Shown piece after piece: positions 60,795 through 64,000 of a DNA stretch of 64,000 nt; the stretch's first letter is position 1; each line of letters starts with the position of its first letter. The stretch comes from Burkholderiales bacterium. GTDB taxonomy: Bacteria > Pseudomonadota > Gammaproteobacteria > Burkholderiales > Burkholderiaceae_C. The stretch spans positions 186,001 to 250,000 of the forward strand of contig JACRNC010000021.1 in the NCBI GenBank assembly GCA_016219375.1, written 5' to 3'. A model generated the notes under the pieces. It did not search any database. It was given only the letters and a program-made list of their open reading frames with translations, and was not told the origin of the DNA. A program made the position numbers and the translations under genes.

Positions 60795-61835
60795 TCAGTG
60801 CGCCGCGTCGAACTGGATGCTGGCCAGCACCACGCGGTTGCCGCCGCGCTCGCGCGCCATCGACAGCGCGGTCTCCGCGCTCTTGAGCAGTTGCTCCACG
60901 GCGCCGGCCGTGTGCGGATAGCTGGCCACGCCCATCGAGACCGTGAAGTTGAGCTGCCGGCCGCTGTAGGCCACGATGTGCTCGGCGCACTGGCGGCGCA
61001 GGCCTTCCATGCGCGAATGCGCGGTGGCCAGGCCGACGCCGGACAGCAGGATCACGAAGCGGTCCGGCCCCAGCCGGCAGGGCGAGTCCATTACCCGCGT
61101 GTTGGCGCGCAGCAGCCGCCCCAGCGTCTCCAGGATGCGCTCGCGTGCGGTGGCGCCGTGCTCGGCGCTGAGTTCGTCGAGCTGATCCACGGCGATGGCC
61201 ACCAGCGCGAACTCGCGGTGCTCGCGGGCGGAGAGATCCGCCTCGCGGCGCAGGTGCTCCTCGAAGTGCGCGCGCTGATACAGCCCCGTGGTCTGGTCGC
61301 GCACGTGGTGGTCCTGCATCTCGCGGCGCAGGGCGTCGTTGGCGCGCTCCTGCGCCTCCAGTTGCGACAGCGCGGCCTGCAGCTGCGCCTCGCGCTTGCG
61401 CTGATCGCTGATGTCCTGCCAGAGCGTGGCCATCCAGCGCGGGGCCTGGCCGGGCTGCTCGGCCACCGGCAGGCGCACCGCGATGCAATCCAGCCGCGTG
61501 CCGTCGGGCCGCTCGATGCGGTGCTCGGCCTGCACGCTGTCGCCCAGGGCCAGGGCCTGCTGGTCGGCCGCGCGCAGCGCGACGGCCTGGTTGGCATGGA
61601 AGACCTCGCTGTCCTGGCGCCCGACGAGCTCGGACGCGGCCTGGCCCAGGATGGCTTCGGCCGCAGCATTGACACGCTGATAACGGCCGCTGGCCGCATC
61701 CTTGAGCGTGAGGCCGCAGCCGGCGCGGTCGAGCATGCGCAGCAGTGCATCGACCAGCGCGCCGTAGGAGGGAGCCGCTTGGGCCGCCGGCGCCTGTGCA
61801 GGTGCGGCCGAGCCAGGATGTTGGGATGGAGTCAT
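60795..61835 (-). CDS. PAS domain protein with degenerate GGDEF domain
   Basis: The 346-residue protein has a PAS domain (about residues 22-145: GCGLTLKDAASGRYQRVNAAAEAILG, WQDISDQRKREAQLQ). A coiled linker and a GGDEF-like domain (TTGLYQRAHFEEHLRREADLS, VSMGVASYPHTAGAVEQLLKSAETALSMA) follow. The active-site motif is GPDRF instead of GGDEF, so cyclase activity is doubtful. The start is uncertain (ATGs at 61835, 61856 and beyond; none with a good Shine-Dalgarno). It converges on 6S RNA. Confidence 0.78.
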   Translation of the reverse strand: MTPSQHPGSAAPAQAPAAQAAPSYGALVDALLRMLDRAGCGLTLKDAASGRYQRVNAAAEAILGQAASELVGRQDSEVFHANQAVALRAADQQALALGDSVQAEHRIERPDGTRLDCIAVRLPVAEQPGQAPRWMATLWQDISDQRKREAQLQAALSQLEAQERANDALRREMQDHHVRDQTTGLYQRAHFEEHLRREADLSAREHREFALVAIAVDQLDELSAEHGATARERILETLGRLLRANTRVMDSPCRLGPDRFVILLSGVGLATAHSRMEGLRRQCAEHIVAYSGRQLNFTVSMGVASYPHTAGAVEQLLKSAETALSMARERGGNRVVLASIQFDAAH

Positions 61836-62042
61836 GAGCGGATGCCGGCGCGCCATCGGGGCCAGCGGCGGGGGCGCCGGGCCGCTTGCAGAACGCCCGG
61901 GCAGGGGTTCGGCGCATGATAGCGATCGGTTTTCCGCGCCCCCTATCCCCAAGATGAAGCGCCGGTTGAACCCGATGCAGCGGGCGTGACAAGTTCACGC
62001 CCGCCCCTCGGTCCACCCGGCTTTCCTGACAGCCTTACTTAC

Positions 62043-62918
62043 ATGCAGCAAGTCAGTTTGCTCGGCACCGGCCTGATGGGTGCACCCATGTCCCGCCGCC
62101 TGCTGGCCGCAGGCTTTCCCCTGACGGTCTGGAACCGCACCGCAGCCAAGGCTCTGGCGCTGCAGGCCGACGGTGCGCAGGTAGCCGACACGGCGGCCCA
62201 GGCGGTGAGCACGGCCGATGTGGTGATCACCATGCTCGAACACGGGCCCGCCACCGAAGCGGTGTGGTTTGGCAGCGATGCGGCCAGCGCCCTGCGACCG
62301 GGCACGCTCATCATCGAGATGGCCTCCATCCTGCCGCGCGAGGCGCGGGATCATGCACAGCGGCTGGCGGCCCGGGGCGCGGCCTATGTGGATGCGCCGG
62401 TCTCCGGCGGCACGCTGGGCGCGCAGGCCGGCACGCTGGCCATCATGGCCGGCGGCGCGGCTGGCGACATCGAGCGCGCCCGCCCCGTGCTGGCCCCGCT
62501 GGGCCGCCTGACGCCTGTCGGCCCCGTCGGCGCCGGGCAGCTCGCCAAGCTGGCCAACCAGATGATCGTGGGCATCTCCATCGGCGCCGTGGCCGAGGCG
62601 CTGCTGCTAGCCGAGCGCGGCGGCGCCGACATGGCCCAGGTGCGCCAGGCCCTGCGCGGCGGCTTTGCCGACAGCCGCGTGCTGGAGGTGCACGGCCAGC
62701 GCATGGTGGAGCGCGACTTCGCCAAGCGCGGCTCGGTGGCCGTCCAGCTCAAGGACCTGCGCAACGCCCTGGAGACCGCGCGCGAGCTGGCCTTCGACGC
62801 CCCGGTGACCCAGCTGCTGGAGCGCCTGTATGCCGCCTGCGCCGAGCACGGCTGGGCCCAGAGCGATCAATCCGGCCTCTTCCAGGAACTGGCTCGACGC
62901 AACGGCATCGCCGGCTGA
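62043..62918 (+). CDS. beta-hydroxyacid dehydrogenase (tartronate-semialdehyde reductase-like)
   Basis: The 291-residue NAD(P)-dependent enzyme starts with VSLLGTGLMGAPMSRRLLAAGFPLTVWNRT (Rossmann fold). It has VDAPVSGGTLGAQAGTLAIMAGG and the catalytic Lys in GAGQLAKLANQMIVGISIGAVAEAL. It belongs to the 3-hydroxyisobutyrate/tartronate-semialdehyde family (GarR/GlxR/MmsB). The exact substrate cannot be decided from the sequence alone. The ATG at 62043 begins the fold directly. tRNA-Ala follows 42 bp downstream. Confidence 0.88.
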   Translation: MQQVSLLGTGLMGAPMSRRLLAAGFPLTVWNRTAAKALALQADGAQVADTAAQAVSTADVVITMLEHGPATEAVWFGSDAASALRPGTLIIEMASILPREARDHAQRLAARGAAYVDAPVSGGTLGAQAGTLAIMAGGAAGDIERARPVLAPLGRLTPVGPVGAGQLAKLANQMIVGISIGAVAEALLLAERGGADMAQVRQALRGGFADSRVLEVHGQRMVERDFAKRGSVAVQLKDLRNALETARELAFDAPVTQLLERLYAACAEHGWAQSDQSGLFQELARRNGIAG

Positions 62919-62960
62919 CGCAGCTTGGCGCGAAAGCCGCATTACAATGCCGGCTTCGTT

Positions 62961-63036
<76 letters not shown>

Positions 63037-63042
63037 ATACCC

Positions 63043-63076
63043 AAAATCCCAACCCTCATCGGTTGGGATTTTTTTT
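63043..63076 (+). terminator. rho-independent terminator of tRNA-Ala
   Basis: AAAATCCCAACC/GGTTGGGATTTT with loop CTCATC, then a run of T. It is among the best intrinsic terminators in the window. Confidence 0.92.
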
Positions 63077-63302
63077 GCCCGTTTCCCCAGCGTTGGCGCG
63101 GCTCCCGGGCTTGGTCTCGCGAGCGCCACCCCTGCGAAGTCGGCGTTTTCGCCCCCGCTGACGCCTCTCTGTTCTCCGTTTTCTCTGGTGGTCACGCGAG
63201 CGTTCTCGAGGCCACTTCCTTTGCTGGCGCGGGTTTAGATGCGGTCGGTTGTGGTTGGCAACTCCTGTAGCGGTGGCGACCGAATCCCGAGCGGCCACAA
63301 AA
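63077..63302. other. 226-bp gap between tRNA-Ala terminator and the element
   Basis: This stretch shows no gene and no promoter I can support. Its composition is less regular than the flanking genes. An element boundary or attachment site, if any, should lie here, but I could not see a repeat of the tRNA 3' end. Confidence 0.4.
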
Positions 63303-63320
63303 AACCGCCCGTAGGCGGTT
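63303..63320 (-). terminator. terminator after the 63343 gene
   Basis: AACCGCC/GGCGGTT with loop CGTA; on the minus strand it is followed by TTTTTTGTGG. It lies 22 bp after the stop codon of the gene at 63343. Confidence 0.8.
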
Positions 63321-63342
63321 GCTGGCGCTGAGCGCGACGCGC

Positions 63343-63816
63343 TCACCCGGGTGGCACGAGCACGCGCATCTGGTCGCCCCAGCCGTTGGGCCAGGGGCGG
63401 CGCATAACCTTCTCCAGCACGGCGTCAGGCGAACCCGCCAGCCGTTCCACGACATCCGGGGCCAGGAGCGTCAGCCGCATGACCCGGCGTACCTGCGTCA
63501 CGTCCATGCCTTCGGCCTCGGCGATCTCGGCTACTGATGCCGCCCGCTGCTCATCCAGCAGGCGTTGCCAGTGGTGCGCCAGTCCGAGCGCCCGCATCAA
63601 CGCGGTGTCCTGCGCGGCCGACCGGGCTTCCCGCTCCCGGGTGGCCTCGGAGAGGAATTCCTGTGGTGCGTCCAAGGGCGTGATGACCTGCTTCTTCAAG
63701 CCCCGCTTCACCAGTGTCCAGGGTACGAAGGTTTCCAGTTGTACGCCGCCAGCCGGGCTCGGTAGTTGATAAGTGACCGGATCACCCTTGAACCGGCCCC
63801 GGTGCTTCTTGCTCAT
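63343..63816 (-). CDS. small element-borne protein with HTH-like segment, coupled to a recombinase
   Basis: The 157-residue protein begins SKKHRGRFKGDPVTYQLPSPAGGVQLETFVPWTLVKRGLKKQVITP. The middle AASVAEIAEAEGMDVTQVRRVMRLTLLAPDVVERL looks like a helix-turn-helix of the ParB/KorB type. MRLTLLAPDVVERLAG closely resembles MRLSLLAPDILELLMTG in the gene directly upstream. I recall similar proteins beside recombinases in proteobacterial mobile elements, but their function is not known to me. Its ATG overlaps the upstream stop by 4 bp. Confidence 0.6.
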   Translation of the reverse strand: MSKKHRGRFKGDPVTYQLPSPAGGVQLETFVPWTLVKRGLKKQVITPLDAPQEFLSEATREREARSAAQDTALMRALGLAHHWQRLLDEQRAASVAEIAEAEGMDVTQVRRVMRLTLLAPDVVERLAGSPDAVLEKVMRRPWPNGWGDQMRVLVPPG

Positions 63817-64000
63817 GCGTCCTCCTCAAAGCGCTTCACGATCTGGCGTTGCGCCTCCCAATCCACCGGCAGCGGGTTGCGCTGGAACCAGATCAGGTTC
63901 ATCCGGCGCGGCTGCCGTCCGGTCATCAGCAGTTCGAGGATGTCGGGCGCGAGCAGGCTCAGGCGCATCAGTTCGTTGGTGACCGAGGGGTGTAAGCCTT
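63813..64000 (-). CDS. C-terminal end of a probable recombinase (partial)
   Basis: Only the last 62 codons are in the window, and the gene continues to the right. The fragment reads HPSVTNELMRLSLLAPDILELLMTGRQPRRMNLIWFQRNPLPVDWEAQRQIVKRFEEDA. It resembles the C-terminal tail of serine-recombinase-family proteins that travel with the small gene downstream. The catalytic domain is not visible, so the identity is an inference. Confidence 0.5.
   Translation of the reverse strand, partial: GLHPSVTNELMRLSLLAPDILELLMTGRQPRRMNLIWFQRNPLPVDWEAQRQIVKRFEEDA

Overview
This is a GC-rich, gene-dense chromosomal segment, almost certainly from a beta-proteobacterium of the order Burkholderiales; a Rubrivivax/Leptothrix/Sphaerotilus-like relative is my guess. 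The inference rests on gene content and order (glnA-ntrB-ntrC, iscRSUA-hscBA-fdx, zapA followed by 6S RNA, ftsK-lolA, an intracellular PHB depolymerase) and on strong G/C bias at third codon positions. No database search was possible. All names come from motifs, lengths and order visible in the sequence.

Layout. 1-4.4 kb: tail of a zinc-finger protein, purU, an NTF2-like protein, a YheT-type hydrolase, a DUF-type protein and a membrane-anchored dihaem cytochrome c. 4.5-8.9 kb: tRNA-Arg(CCG), a Tas-type aldo-keto reductase, rpmB-rpmG, trxB and a Crp/Fnr regulator. 9-18 kb: ftsK, lolA, rhlE, a photolyase-family gene broken by an in-frame TAG and coupled to a DUF2256 gene, and rarA. 18-25.5 kb: aldehyde dehydrogenase, the livHMGF transporter without a binding protein, and a chemoreceptor. 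25.6-31.4 kb: the nitrogen module glnA-(coiled-coil protein)-ntrB-ntrC, with a sigma-54 promoter and two NtrC-type enhancer sites. 31.4-40 kb: CinA-like, EI24-like and AIM24-like proteins, two GGDEF-type proteins, an FAD oxidoreductase, an amidase and tRNA-Val(CAC).

40-47 kb: dnaQ and the Fe-S assembly cluster iscR-iscS-iscU-iscA | hscB-hscA-fdx, with an IscR-type box in front and a terminator hairpin between iscA and hscB. 47-53.3 kb: uvrB divergent from an aromatic/aspartate aminotransferase, then a PHB depolymerase gene also broken by an in-frame TAG, and a lone rnfB. 53.4-59.7 kb: nth-btuF on one strand converging on a small membrane-protein gene and btuB-btuC-btuD, which has a classic cobalamin riboswitch. 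59.8-62.9 kb: a ZapB-like gene, zapA, 6S RNA, a PAS/GGDEF-like protein and a beta-hydroxyacid dehydrogenase. 62.96-64 kb: tRNA-Ala(CGC), then what looks like the edge of a mobile element, with a small HTH-like protein translationally coupled to the tail of a probable recombinase.

Most of the window is ordinary core genome. The observations most worth a second look are: the two independent in-frame amber codons in otherwise intact genes; the legible NtrC/sigma-54, IscR and B12 control sites; several genes whose only -10-like hexamer lies 6-10 bp before the ATG (possible leaderless mRNAs); several unrelated intergenic minisatellites; and the recombinase-linked element at the right edge. I found no CRISPR array, toxin-antitoxin pair, insertion sequence or biosynthetic cluster, and no clearly new multi-gene system. 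The best candidate for new biology is the partly visible element at the right end.
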